A stretch of 37,932 nt of DNA from Polyangiaceae bacterium (GCA_009780955.1 WQZB01000048.1:1-37932), one strand, 5' to 3'; positions 7,612 through 16,675 are shown, counted from the stretch's first letter. Notes: generated by a model not told the origin, from the letters alone. Numbers and translations: made by a program.

Positions 7612-8562
7612 TTGGTACGTACGCGTTTCGCCCCTTCTCCAACTGGCGATCTGCACCTCGGTGGAGCATGGACTGCGCTGGCTTCTTGGGCGCTCGCTCG
7701 TCACCACCATGGCTGCACCGTTTTGCGCATCGAGGACATCGACACGCCACGTGTTCTACCCGGTTCGGCGGCGCGCATGGAGGCCGATCTCGATTGGCTC
7801 GGTCTCGACTGGGACGAGGGGCCTGGCGTCAATCGAAATAATGTATTATACATGCAATCGGCGCGCACGTCGACGTACGAAGCGGCGCTCGAAGTGCTGC
7901 GTGCGCAGGGTCTGGTTTATCCTTGCGACTGCTCACGGGCGGAGATCGCGCAAGTGGCGAGCGCTCCGCATGCCAGCGAGGAAATTGCCTACCCTGGCAT
8001 CTGCCGTAATCTGCCGAAAAACAGGCATTTCAAAAGGCCGCCGGCGCTCCGGCTGCGCGTGCCTGACGGAGCCACTGTATCGTTCGTCGATGGCATTCAT
8101 GGCAGGGTCGAGCAGCATGTCGACGTAAGCGTTGGTGACTTCGTTCTTCGCAGGGGCGACGGCGTTTTCGCCTACCAGCTCGTTGTGGCCGTGGATGACG
8201 CTGCCATGGGAATCACCGACGTTGTGCGCGGCGCGGATCTGCTCTTGTCCACGGCAAGGCAGATTCTGCTTATGCGTATGCTCGGTTCCTTACCCTTCGC
8301 ACTTCCTAACTACACGCATGTGCCGCTCGTCGTTGGGTCGAGTGGCGAAAGACTTGCCAAGCGTCACAGTCGGCCGACCACGGTGCGAGAACTGCGCGCG
8401 CGGTCGGTTAACCCCGAAGAAATCATCGGCGTGCTCGCTCACGGGCTTGGGCTCGTTCAGGGTGAGGCACGGCCGCGCACGGCCGCGGAGGTTGCTCGAT
8501 CACTCACGCTGCCATCGTCGTGGCGGCGCACTCCATGGCGAGTGCCACTTGAATGGCAGTAG
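7612..8562 (+). CDS. gluQ: Glutamyl-Q tRNA(Asp) synthetase (GluQRS)
   Basis: GluQRS is a truncated glutamyl-tRNA synthetase paralogue that attaches glutamate to the queuosine base of tRNA-Asp. This 316-residue protein has RFAPSPTGDLHLGG (the HIGH-type motif), RIEDIDTPR, and the zinc-site pattern YPCDCSR...YPGICR, which is typical of GluQRS. GERLAKRH stands in for KMSKS. The anticodon-binding domain is absent, as expected. The only usable start is a TTG at 7612, because an in-frame TGA lies at 7606-7608. An ATG at 7608 is out of frame. The gene is bracketed by two related repeats and takes its TAG stop (8560-8562) from the second. No queuosine genes are adjacent. Confidence 0.9.
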   Translation: MVRTRFAPSPTGDLHLGGAWTALASWALARHHHGCTVLRIEDIDTPRVLPGSAARMEADLDWLGLDWDEGPGVNRNNVLYMQSARTSTYEAALEVLRAQGLVYPCDCSRAEIAQVASAPHASEEIAYPGICRNLPKNRHFKRPPALRLRVPDGATVSFVDGIHGRVEQHVDVSVGDFVLRRGDGVFAYQLVVAVDDAAMGITDVVRGADLLLSTARQILLMRMLGSLPFALPNYTHVPLVVGSSGERLAKRHSRPTTVRELRARSVNPEEIIGVLAHGLGLVQGEARPRTAAEVARSLTLPSSWRRTPWRVPLEWQ

Positions 8563-8600
8563 CCCGCCTCGATCTCGCGTCAACTTGAAAGCGGTCTAGC
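8559..8600. repeat. Family 2 repeat, copy 2, after gluQ
   Basis: GTAGCCCGCC, then CTCGATCTCGCGTCAA, then CTTGAAAGCGGTCTAGC matches copy 1 in order but with a deletion. The right arm of the stem is lost, so the long hairpin of copy 1 cannot form. The TAG at 8560-8562 is the gluQ stop. It fills the 40-base gap between the convergent gluQ and LysM genes. Confidence 0.65.
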
Positions 8601-8602
8601 AA

Positions 8603-9550
8603 TTATGGCGTGGCGTCTTTCACCCCGCACGCCGCGCGGATCTTCGGAGAAGTGGTTCGCGCATCCAACCGAACGTCGCCCGAGTTCGCACGCCAAGCTG
8701 CACAAGATGCTGCGGCGAGTCCCGTTGCGTCGAGGGCTACGAATGCCTCGACCAGCGCGCGATGGATCGCAGCAAGTTGGGGCTTGGTGAGTTCCGTTCC
8801 GAGCAAGCGATTGCCTTTCACCACTGCATCGATGTATCGCCCGGTGCGAACATCACCGACAAGCGGTGGAATGTCGGCTTCGGCACGGCGCTGCGCTTCG
8901 TGGGCTTGCCCGCCGCCTTCCGTTCGCGTTCGCTCAGCCGCAAGAAACGCTTCTTTCTTCCCTTCTGCAGTCAGATGCAAATCGAGTAGCGGGATGAGAA
9001 TCACGTCGCCGCGCAGAAGCTTTTCTCCACTGCGATGATTGTATGCATTGAGCTCCCAAGCGCGATTCATGTTGTTCCAATAGCGCTGCGCGAGCTCGGG
9101 CATCGTTTCGCCCTCGCCCGCGATGTAGCCAACGACGGCGGGCACTTCGATTTCTTGCCCAATCGCTGGTGGTACCCACGACACAGCAGCATTCGCGCGC
9201 GCAAGCACTTCGGCGCGACTCGCATCACCGAGGTAAATGCTTGCAAGTTTGGGCCACACGTCACCTTCGACAACGCGGTGATGCGAGGGTGCAGGGATTT
9301 CAAGGGGCTGACCTGCAACGATGGCGCTGCCACCATGCACGTCCAGGGCGTTGGCGGAGGCGATGGCCGTCTCGAAACGCGACGCGCCGTATACTCTTGT
9401 AGCAATTTCCGCAAGCGTTTCTCCTTGCGAAACAATGTGCGTAAACGCGTTCGACTCGTGCGGCGCAACAAGCGTAGCGAACACAGCGGCCGCGAATACA
9501 AGCGCGCGTCGGAAAAAGCCGCGCGGAAGGCTTGCAGGCTTGGGGCTCAT
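8603..9550 (-). CDS. Exported protein with three LysM-type modules
   Basis: This 315-residue protein has a signal peptide ending near NA-FTH (about residue 36). Three LysM-like modules follow. The first runs from THIVSQGETLAEIATRVYG (about 37-80). The second runs from HHRVVEGDVWPKLASIYLG (about 90-135). The third runs from IAGEGETMPELAQRYW (about 142-187). LysM modules bind peptidoglycan or related glycans. The C-terminal 120 residues are helical and unrecognised. The ATG at 9550 overlaps the TGA of the upstream Ser/Thr kinase gene (ATGA), which indicates translational coupling. A wall-sensing or wall-anchored partner for the kinase is a reasonable inference, not shown. Confidence 0.85.
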   Translation of the reverse strand: MSPKPASLPRGFFRRALVFAAAVFATLVAPHESNAFTHIVSQGETLAEIATRVYGASRFETAIASANALDVHGGSAIVAGQPLEIPAPSHHRVVEGDVWPKLASIYLGDASRAEVLARANAAVSWVPPAIGQEIEVPAVVGYIAGEGETMPELAQRYWNNMNRAWELNAYNHRSGEKLLRGDVILIPLLDLHLTAEGKKEAFLAAERTRTEGGGQAHEAQRRAEADIPPLVGDVRTGRYIDAVVKGNRLLGTELTKPQLAAIHRALVEAFVALDATGLAAASCAAWRANSGDVRLDARTTSPKIRAACGVKDATP

Positions 9551-10962
9551 CGTCCTTCTGTTCCTCCGTCGTCGGGTGCAAGCTGCATGGTTACGTCGAG
9601 CATCACGGTTTCGCCTTCCATCACGTTGACTTCGCGCTCCACCGTCGGCGCATTGGGGTGCGAAAGCGTCACGAAATGACGACCTACGGACAGCGGAATT
9701 GCACGCGCGAACGGCGTGGTTTCCACGAGCTCTCCGTCAACGCGAACATGAGCCCACGGCACGGCAACGACGCGCAACCCACCAACTTTGCTCGATTCGC
9801 TCGATTCTACCGAGGCCGCTTCGCGTTCGCGTTGGTTCTCTCGCACTTGCCCGCCAAAGGCTTCCATTGCAGAAGCGCTGACCGCAAAGAATCCGAAGAT
9901 CGCCGCATAGCCAACGAGCGCTCTCGTAAGGCTCATTGGCGCGGCGATTGGCTCGACCGGTCGCGCGTTTGCGTCTTTCGATGCGCCTTCATCTTCGAGC
10001 AGACCCGCTTCCACGAGCGCGCCCCGCACGAGCCAAGACGGATCGTTCCTTTTTACGGCTCGAAGCGCTGCCTGCAGTCGCTCGATCACGACGCCGGCGT
10101 TTGCGTAGCGATTGTCTGGCGATTTTTCGAGCAATCGCATCACGATGCGCTCAACGGGTCGCGGTACCGATTGCGTGCGCTCGCGGAGCGGCGCGGGCGC
10201 GTCGTGACGGATCCTTTGCGCGCTGCTTGTTCCTCCACCGCCTGGGCGAAAGCCAGATTGTGCAGCTGTCCGCGGCGCGGCTTCGAACGGGCGACTGCCG
10301 CTCAGCATTTCGTAAAGCACGACGCCGAGCGAAAACAGATCGCTTCGACCATCGACGAAGTCGCCGAGGATTTGCTCGGGCGACATGTACGCTGGCGTAC
10401 CGAATGCGTCTTTGCCACGGTCGGATGCGATGGCTCCCGATGGCGTAATGCTTTCGGCGTCGAGTGCATCGCTCAAGCTTGCGATGTGTGCGCGTTGAGC
10501 AATGCCGAAATCGATGATTTTCACTGCGCCCGAAGCCGCGAGCAGCACGTTGCTTGGCTTGATGTCGCGATGGACAACGCCACGCTCGTGCGCGTGCTCG
10601 AGTCCAGCGCAGATTCCAATAGCGATGGCGAGCGCTGCGACGACGCTCACACGCCGCTTTTTTGCGATGAGCTCTTGAAGCGACCAACCAGCGACGTACT
10701 CGAGCACAAGGTACGGCCTGCCCGATGACGACCGCGCGGCATCGATGAGAACCACGATATTTGGGTGTGCGAGTGCCGCGAGAATTTTCGCTTCGCGATC
10801 GAGCTGCTTGGCGAACGACGAAGTTTCTGCGATCTGCGCTTTGAGGGCCTTGATTGCGACTCGCCGACCGAGCGGCTCTTGAACTGCCTTGTACGTCGTT
10901 GAAATGACGCCGGAGCCCAGCTCGGCTTCGATGTGGAAGTTTCCGAAATGGTCCTCGTTCAT
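9547..10962 (-). CDS. Membrane Ser/Thr protein kinase with C-terminal PEGA domain
   Basis: This is a Hanks-type kinase of 471 residues. It has a Gly-rich loop ELGSGVIS (residues 14-21), the ATP-site Lys38 in VAIK, the catalytic HRDIKPSN (131-138) and DFG (151-153). The activation-segment end is GTPAYMSPEQ. After a linker, one membrane helix lies at about 337-360. The outside part carries a PEGA-like domain from about residue 394 (HVRVDGELVETTPFARAIPLSVGRH...). All catalytic residues are present, so it should be active. It starts 3 bases after the gpmI stop and its TGA overlaps the LysM ATG, so gpmI, kinase and LysM form one unit. The signal and substrates are unknown. Confidence 0.92.
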   Translation of the reverse strand: MNEDHFGNFHIEAELGSGVISTTYKAVQEPLGRRVAIKALKAQIAETSSFAKQLDREAKILAALAHPNIVVLIDAARSSSGRPYLVLEYVAGWSLQELIAKKRRVSVVAALAIAIGICAGLEHAHERGVVHRDIKPSNVLLAASGAVKIIDFGIAQRAHIASLSDALDAESITPSGAIASDRGKDAFGTPAYMSPEQILGDFVDGRSDLFSLGVVLYEMLSGSRPFEAAPRTAAQSGFRPGGGGTSSAQRIRHDAPAPLRERTQSVPRPVERIVMRLLEKSPDNRYANAGVVIERLQAALRAVKRNDPSWLVRGALVEAGLLEDEGASKDANARPVEPIAAPMSLTRALVGYAAIFGFFAVSASAMEAFGGQVRENQREREAASVESSESSKVGGLRVVAVPWAHVRVDGELVETTPFARAIPLSVGRHFVTLSHPNAPTVEREVNVMEGETVMLDVTMQLAPDDGGTEGR

Positions 10963-10965
10963 GCG

Positions 10966-12510
10966 CTAACGAGCAGAACGAGAAAGTAGCGAATGGCCCG
11001 TCATGGCCGGTGGAATCGGGACGCCCATCAGTTCGAGCATGGTCGGAGCAACGTCGCAAATGCGCCCGCCCGAGCCAATGGTGGCGCCCATATCGGCGTC
11101 GTTGACGTAAATGAGCGGAACGGGGTTTAGCGTGTGCGCGGTGTGCGGATCGCCCGTTTGCGGATCGATCATGAGCTCGCAGTTGCCATGATCGGCCGTG
11201 ATGATGAGCGCGCCGCCTTGTTCGCGAACCGCCTTGGCGACCTTGCCAATGCCCGCGTCAACCGTTTGCACCGCCGACACGGCCGCCGACAAAACGCCCG
11301 TGTGCCCGACCATGTCGGGGTTGGCGAAGTTCACGAGCACGAAGTCGAACTTGCCGCTTGAAATGGCTTTCGCCGCCGTGTCGGCAACGGCAGGGGCGCT
11401 CATTTCAGGCTTGTGATCGTACGTTGGAACATCTTTCGGTGACGGGATCATCGTGCGCTCTTCGCCGGGGAAGATCTCTTCGCGACCGCCGTTGAAGAAG
11501 TATGTGACGTGTGCATATTTCTCGGTTTCGGCGCAGCGAAACTGGGTAAACCCGGCACGCGCGATGACTTCCGGGAAGATGTCTGCATAGGTTTCTTTTG
11601 GAAACGCGACAGGCAAGCCAAACTTCGAGTCGTACGTTGTCATGCAGCCGTACGTGCGAAATGGTGGCGCGTCGCTTTTGCGTGAAAACTCGTGAAAATC
11701 AGGCATGGCAAGCGCTCGCGTGAGCTCGCGCGCGCGGTCGGGGCGAAAGTTGAAGTGAAACCCGGCGTCCTTGCCGGAATCGATTCCCGCATAACTTCCG
11801 ACTACGAAGGGTTCGACGAACTCGTCGGTTTTGCCCGCCGCAATGCTTGCACGCACGCCCGCGGCAGCACCTTGCTGTTTCGGCGCGCTTGCTAGGACGA
11901 TGGTACGGTACGCCTTTTCGACTCGCTCCCATCGGTTGTCACGGTCCATGGCCCAGTAGCGACCGCTGACAGTGCCGATGACGCCTTTGCCTTCGAGCTT
12001 TGCCTCGAGTGCCTCGAGGTAGCCTGGCGCGGTGCCCGGCTGCACGTCACGCCCGTCGAGAAATGCATGCACAACCACGTTGACGCCCGCGGCGTGGGCT
12101 ACATCCACGAGCGCATAAAGCTGCGTGTTCATGCTGTGCACGCCGCCATCGGACACGAGCCCGAACAGATGCAGGCGCCCGCCTTTATTTTTTGCGCTCG
12201 CAATCACATCGGTAATCACCGAGTTTTTCCCAAGCTCGCCCGATAGGACTGCGTTGTCGACGCGCATGATATCCATCAGCGCAATGCGGCCTGCACCGAA
12301 GTTCAAATGACCAACCTCGCTGTTGCCCATTTGCCCGGGCGGTAGTCCTACGTCTGGGCCGCTCGTGCCAATCGTGCCGTGCGGGTAGCGCGCATACAGT
12401 TCGTCGAGCACGGGTGTTTTGGCTAAGCGGATGGCGTTGTTGGCAGTGTCGGCCCGCTCACCGAAACCGTCGAGGATCATGAGAACGACAGGACGAGGGC
12501 GTTTCGCCAT
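10966..12510 (-). CDS. gpmI: 2,3-bisphosphoglycerate-independent phosphoglycerate mutase
   Basis: GpmI interconverts 3- and 2-phosphoglycerate in glycolysis and gluconeogenesis using two Mn ions. The protein has 514 residues, the normal length. It begins MAKRPRPVVLMILDGFGERA, with metal-ligand D14. The Ser nucleophile is S64 in GNSEVGHLN. The later metal motifs TADHGNCE and HTAHTLNPVP are intact. The open frame extends upstream to 12909, but that part overlaps ilvE and has no family similarity, so the ATG at 12510 is the start. It is 49 bases after ilvE and 3 bases before the kinase gene. Confidence 0.95.
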   Translation of the reverse strand: MAKRPRPVVLMILDGFGERADTANNAIRLAKTPVLDELYARYPHGTIGTSGPDVGLPPGQMGNSEVGHLNFGAGRIALMDIMRVDNAVLSGELGKNSVITDVIASAKNKGGRLHLFGLVSDGGVHSMNTQLYALVDVAHAAGVNVVVHAFLDGRDVQPGTAPGYLEALEAKLEGKGVIGTVSGRYWAMDRDNRWERVEKAYRTIVLASAPKQQGAAAGVRASIAAGKTDEFVEPFVVGSYAGIDSGKDAGFHFNFRPDRARELTRALAMPDFHEFSRKSDAPPFRTYGCMTTYDSKFGLPVAFPKETYADIFPEVIARAGFTQFRCAETEKYAHVTYFFNGGREEIFPGEERTMIPSPKDVPTYDHKPEMSAPAVADTAAKAISSGKFDFVLVNFANPDMVGHTGVLSAAVSAVQTVDAGIGKVAKAVREQGGALIITADHGNCELMIDPQTGDPHTAHTLNPVPLIYVNDADMGATIGSGGRICDVAPTMLELMGVPIPPAMTGHSLLSRSAR

Positions 12511-12559
12511 GCCGCGAACATAGCATTCTTCCCATGAGCAAAGGGCTACGAGAAAGGGT

Positions 12560-13711
12560 TTAGATTGTGACGAGCCACCCAAACGGATCCTCGTTGCGCC
12601 CGGAATGAATGCCATCGAGCGCTTCTCTGAGCCGCGGCGCGATCGAAGACCCCGTCGACTTGACCGAGCCGCTGTCCCACGCAAGCTCCGAGATGGGTGA
12701 GACAACGGCGGCAGTGCCCGTGCCCCACATCTCGATCTCTTTGCCTGAGCGTGCCGACTCGGCAAGTTCGGTGAGCGACACGGGACGCTCGTCGACCCGG
12801 GTGCCCCACGAGCGGAGCAGCATAAGACACGAATCGCGTGTGACGCCCGCGAGAATGGTTCCCCCGAGTGGCGGCGTAATGACGGTGTCGCCAATGCGAA
12901 CGAACACATTCATCGTGCCGGCTTCTTCGAGGTACTCGTGCTTGTGCGCGTCGAGCCACATGACTTGATCGAAACCGTTCTCTTTGGCGCGCTTGGCCGC
13001 AAGCAGGCTACAGGCGTAGTTGCCACCTGTTTTCACCGCGCCCACGCCCCCGAGAGCCGCACGCGTGTACTCGCGCTCGGCCCAAAGACGAAGCTTGTGA
13101 TCATCCCCCTCGAAGTACGAATCGACGGGCGACAAAATCACGCTAAAAGTATGTTTGGCTGCGGGGCGCACGCCGAGGAAGGCTTCGCTTCCATGAAGCG
13201 TGGGGCGCACGTAAATGGCGCCGCCGTTGTGCGGCGGGCACCAATCAGCATCGACGCGAACGATGGCGCGCACCGCACTCATGAACGAATCGACAGCGAT
13301 TTCCGGCATGCACAGGCGCGATGCGCTTGCCGCGAAGCGCCGCGCGTGCGCGTCGGGTCGGAAGATGCGGATCTCGCCGCTGGGTGATTTGAATGCCTTG
13401 AGTCCTTCGAAAATGCTCAGACCATATTGAATGGCACCTGACGCGATTTCGGCGTGTGGCGTGCCCGCGGGAACAATGTGTGGCAGCTGCCAGCCGCTTG
13501 CTGCCTCGTGCTCGGCGATGAGCACATGATCGGTGAGGTAGTGACCGAAAGGGATGTGGCTGCCGCTTGGCCGTGGCCGTGGCGTTGCCGTGTAGGTTAC
13601 CGGAACGCCGAGCACGCTTGCTTTGCCGTGCACCCGGCTCCCAGGTGCCACCAAGGTGTCGCCGAGCGACACGCCATCATCAGCTCGATCGGAACGCGGT
13701 TGGCTGTCCAT
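12560..13711 (-). CDS. ilvE: Branched-chain amino acid aminotransferase
   Basis: This fold-type IV PLP aminotransferase makes the last step of Val, Leu and Ile synthesis and the first of their breakdown. It has 383 residues and is of the longer, eukaryote-like BCAT subtype. The PLP Lys is K227 in GAVKTGGNYA. Other signatures are YGLSIFEGLKAF, YVRPTLHGSEAFLGV, EEAGTMNVF and the C-terminal GTGTAAVVSPI. The N-terminal 40 residues are variable. The ATG at 13711 is divergent from the tandem-kinase gene, with 95 bases between them. It is the first gene of a minus-strand run continuing into gpmI. Confidence 0.93.
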   Translation of the reverse strand: MDSQPRSDRADDGVSLGDTLVAPGSRVHGKASVLGVPVTYTATPRPRPSGSHIPFGHYLTDHVLIAEHEAASGWQLPHIVPAGTPHAEIASGAIQYGLSIFEGLKAFKSPSGEIRIFRPDAHARRFAASASRLCMPEIAVDSFMSAVRAIVRVDADWCPPHNGGAIYVRPTLHGSEAFLGVRPAAKHTFSVILSPVDSYFEGDDHKLRLWAEREYTRAALGGVGAVKTGGNYACSLLAAKRAKENGFDQVMWLDAHKHEYLEEAGTMNVFVRIGDTVITPPLGGTILAGVTRDSCLMLLRSWGTRVDERPVSLTELAESARSGKEIEMWGTGTAAVVSPISELAWDSGSVKSTGSSIAPRLREALDGIHSGRNEDPFGWLVTI

Positions 13712-13806
13712 GCTCTCGATGTAGCGAAGTGACTTGGGTGGGTCAACGACGGCTCCGCGCAGAAACTTGGCCCACTGCCGCAGCCCTCCTTACTTAGTCG
13801 AGAAGC

Positions 13807-16608
13807 ATGAGTGATAACGAGCGCCAGGTGGAAAGCAAAGGGCTGTCGTCTTCCACGAGCATCGCGCTACCGCGCATCTTTGGGCGTTTGATCTTGCTCA
13901 AGCTGCTTGTGCGCGGCGGCATGGGCGACGTTTTTCTCGCAGCCACGACCGGAATCGAAGGCGCAGAACGCCCCATTGTCGTCAAAACCGTGCGACGTGA
14001 CTACATCCACGATGGATCGTTTCTCGCGCGCTTTCTCGACGAAGCTCGCGTGCAATCGCAACTGAATCATCCGGGTGTTGCGCAGATCCTCGAGGCTTCG
14101 ACGGACGAGAACGGCGAGCCGTACACGGTTGTCGAATACGTCGAGGGCCGCTCGCTTGCTGATTTGCGTCAGCGCGCCGTGCAAGTCGGTGTGCGCATTG
14201 GATGGCCGGAAGCGATCGCCATTGCCATCGAGGTGGGCCAAGCCTTGGCGCATGTTCACGAACGCGCGGGCACTGACGGCACGCCGCTTGGCATCGTCCA
14301 CCGCGACTTATCCCCGCAAAACGTCATGATTGGACATGCAGGCGAAGTCAAACTCATCGACTTCGGCACGGCTCGCGGGCACAACCGCCGCTGCCATACC
14401 GTGGCTGGCGTTGTCTTTGCCAAACCAGGCTACGTCGCGCCCGAAGTGGCTCGCCAGCAGATTGGCGACGGTCGCATCGATATCTATGCGATGGGCGTCA
14501 TGCTTTGGGAGCTTTGCGCTGCAAAGCGTCTGCTCTCGGGCGAAGCGCGCAAGCACCTCGAAGAAGTTGCTGCGGGCAAATTCGAGATTCCGCTCCTTGC
14601 GCCGAGCCGCGGCATTCCGGGTGAGCTCGACACGATTATCCAGAAGCTTTGCGCGAACAGCCCCGACGACCGCTATTCGTCGGCTTCTGTCGCTGCAACC
14701 GATCTCGCGAAGGTGCTTGGGCAAGCGCCTGCGGGCAAGGGCGGCGAACGCAGCACGCGTTCGCGCATTTCGGCGTTGATGAAAACGCTTTGGCCGCACG
14801 AGCCGGCGCGTTCGCGCGCCGAGTTCGCCAAGCTTCTCAAAGCAGCACGCGAGCTTCGTCAAAACCCCGATACCCCTCCGTCGAGCGGCATGATGAAGAT
14901 CCACGCGGCCAGCATGCAGTCCGACGCAAGTATGCTTCTTGGCACGCCCTATCGCCTGCTCAAGAAAATCGGCGAAGGATCGAGCGGCGAAGTTTTCGAG
15001 GCCGAGCACATTGAACTTGGGCGACGCTACGCGGTCAAAGTGCTTTCGTCGGCGCACGCAGCGGCGGCCGATGCGGTGGAACGCTTCCGCCGCGAAGCAC
15101 GCGCGGTGGCAAAGCTTTCTCACCCGAACCTCGTCCAGCTCCACGACTTCGGCAAATCGATCGATGGTCGCGTCTATCTCGTCATGGAACGGCTTTTGGG
15201 CGAAACGCTCGATCGGCACGCTGAAAAAGGGTTGGGCTGGATCGCGGCGGTCAAGCTCGCAATCCAAGCCACACGCGCGCTCGAAGCGGCTCATGCCGCA
15301 GGGGTTGTGCATCGAGATCTCAAGCCTCAAAACCTTTTCCTCACCGACGCGGGCGATCTCAAGTTGCTCGACTTTGGCGTGGCCATGGCCCTGGCGGAAG
15401 TGAGCACATCTGCCGGTTGTGACATGCGTCAACAAGGCTTCGCGATCTTCGGAACACCGGAATACATGGCGCCCGAACAAGTGGCGGGCGAAGCCATCGA
15501 CGCGCGATGTGATTTGTATGCGCTCGGCTGCGTGCTCTACGAGCTCGTCACTGGCAGCCGTCCCTTTGAGGGCTCCGCGGTGGTTGTCATGGGCAAGCAA
15601 CTTCGCGAAGAGCCGGAGCTACCAAGGGGGCGCGCGCCCAACGTCGCGATCCCATCCGAGCTCGAAGCGATCATCGTCAAAGCACTCGCGAAGTCGAAAG
15701 ATGCGCGTTTCGAGAGCGCCCAAGCCATGCGCGAAGCGCTCGAGAAAGCCTTGGAGGCACCCCGTCGCCGCCGCCGTGGCCGCGCGCTTGCGTCAGTAGC
15801 CCTTGCTGCGTCGATCGCTGCGATTGCCATGCTAAGCAGCAAGGGCAATCGGCTGTTTTTGCACCCTGCCGAACCTGCGCCCATCGCAGCCTTGCCCGCG
15901 TCGGATCTCGAGGCCGCGCCCAACCCCAAAGCCGTTGTTACTGAGCCTCCGAGCCCACCCAGTGTAAACGCCGTGCAAGCCAGTCGAACGGGCGACGAGG
16001 GCAACGCGCCCGCATCGTCATCGATATCGATGCACACGGAAAGCGACGTCGCGCTGCCGAAAGGCTTGTCAAGCAAGTCAAGCAAGCCTGCTCCGGTGTT
16101 GGCTGACACGCCGAAGCTTGCCGCCACGCAGCCCGTTCGTTCCGCACTGGCAACCGCCCAACCGGTCCAACCAAGTCCGCCGAATCCCGGCGCAGGCTTG
16201 CTGGCTTATGCCTCGGCGTATTCAAGCGACGCCGCGGCTCGCCTTGCCGAGGCTCGCGCTTTTGCCCGCGAGCATGCAAGCGATCCCGAGGCGCTCAAAG
16301 CGTGGGGCATCGCCGCATTGCGTGCTGGTGAAACACGCGAAGCACGGCGTGCCGCCGACGCGTGGGCCATGAACGATGCGAGCGTCGAACCGCACATTTT
16401 GCTCGCTGCCGCTTTTGAAGCTGCCGGTCGCCGCCGCGAGGCACGCGCCACCATCGAACAGTGGCTTTCAAATCATCCCGACTCTTCCGAAGCCAAGAAA
16501 ATGCTTGCCCGGCTCGGCGCAAACCCCGAACCCGCCATCAAGCGAAGCCCGCGCAGCAGCAGCAGTCGTGCGAATCGGCAGCACACTGATTCGATCGCCG
16601 TCGAGTAG
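13807..16608 (+). CDS. Tandem Ser/Thr kinase receptor with TPR-like C-terminus
   Basis: This 933-residue protein has two complete Hanks-type kinase domains in series. Domain 1 (about 27-305) has RGGMGDVF, Lys60, HRDLSPQN (165-172) and DFG (185-187). Its activation segment is unusual and ends KPGYVAPE. Domain 2 (about 380-650) has GEGSSGEVF, Lys411, HRDLKPQN (502-509), DFG (522-524) and GTPEYMAPEQ. A basic stretch and a membrane helix follow at about 655-676. Then come a long Pro/Ala/Ser-rich linker and a helical TPR-like region (about 800-915). Both kinase domains keep their catalytic residues. The ATG at 13807 follows a weak GAGAAG. The TAG stop (16606-16608) is the first three bases of a family 1 repeat. 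It is divergent from ilvE. Confidence 0.9.
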   Translation: MSDNERQVESKGLSSSTSIALPRIFGRLILLKLLVRGGMGDVFLAATTGIEGAERPIVVKTVRRDYIHDGSFLARFLDEARVQSQLNHPGVAQILEASTDENGEPYTVVEYVEGRSLADLRQRAVQVGVRIGWPEAIAIAIEVGQALAHVHERAGTDGTPLGIVHRDLSPQNVMIGHAGEVKLIDFGTARGHNRRCHTVAGVVFAKPGYVAPEVARQQIGDGRIDIYAMGVMLWELCAAKRLLSGEARKHLEEVAAGKFEIPLLAPSRGIPGELDTIIQKLCANSPDDRYSSASVAATDLAKVLGQAPAGKGGERSTRSRISALMKTLWPHEPARSRAEFAKLLKAARELRQNPDTPPSSGMMKIHAASMQSDASMLLGTPYRLLKKIGEGSSGEVFEAEHIELGRRYAVKVLSSAHAAAADAVERFRREARAVAKLSHPNLVQLHDFGKSIDGRVYLVMERLLGETLDRHAEKGLGWIAAVKLAIQATRALEAAHAAGVVHRDLKPQNLFLTDAGDLKLLDFGVAMALAEVSTSAGCDMRQQGFAIFGTPEYMAPEQVAGEAIDARCDLYALGCVLYELVTGSRPFEGSAVVVMGKQLREEPELPRGRAPNVAIPSELEAIIVKALAKSKDARFESAQAMREALEKALEAPRRRRRGRALASVALAASIAAIAMLSSKGNRLFLHPAEPAPIAALPASDLEAAPNPKAVVTEPPSPPSVNAVQASRTGDEGNAPASSSISMHTESDVALPKGLSSKSSKPAPVLADTPKLAATQPVRSALATAQPVQPSPPNPGAGLLAYASAYSSDAAARLAEARAFAREHASDPEALKAWGIAALRAGETREARRAADAWAMNDASVEPHILLAAAFEAAGRRREARATIEQWLSNHPDSSEAKKMLARLGANPEPAIKRSPRSSSSRANRQHTDSIAVE

Positions 16609-16675
16609 GGGCGCGATTCATCGCGCCCTCGGGAGCGGTTGGGCGCCATGAATGGCACCCCTACGAAAATATGCG
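16606..16675. repeat. Family 1 repeat, cluster A
   Basis: One unit (16606-16663) starts TAGGGGCGCGATTCATCGCG and ends CACCCCTA. Inside are two self-complementary cores, GGGCGCGATTCATCGCGCCC and GGGCGCCATGAATGGCACCC. The start of the conserved linker (ACGAAAATATGCG) follows. It lies between convergent genes and its first three bases are the stop of the tandem kinase. Confidence 0.85.

Noticed and set aside
9532..10728. Plus-strand frame of 398 codons opposite the PEGA kinase
   Set aside because: The opposite strand carries a full set of kinase motifs; this frame is Arg/Cys-rich and featureless.
12511..12909. N-terminal extension of gpmI
   Set aside because: It overlaps the ilvE coding sequence, has no resemblance to phosphoglycerate mutase, and the family start motif is at the ATG at 12510.
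14308..15600. Long minus-strand frame of 430 codons opposite the tandem kinase
   Set aside because: It lies wholly antisense to conserved kinase motifs and its product is a low-complexity Arg/His/Ala-rich shadow.
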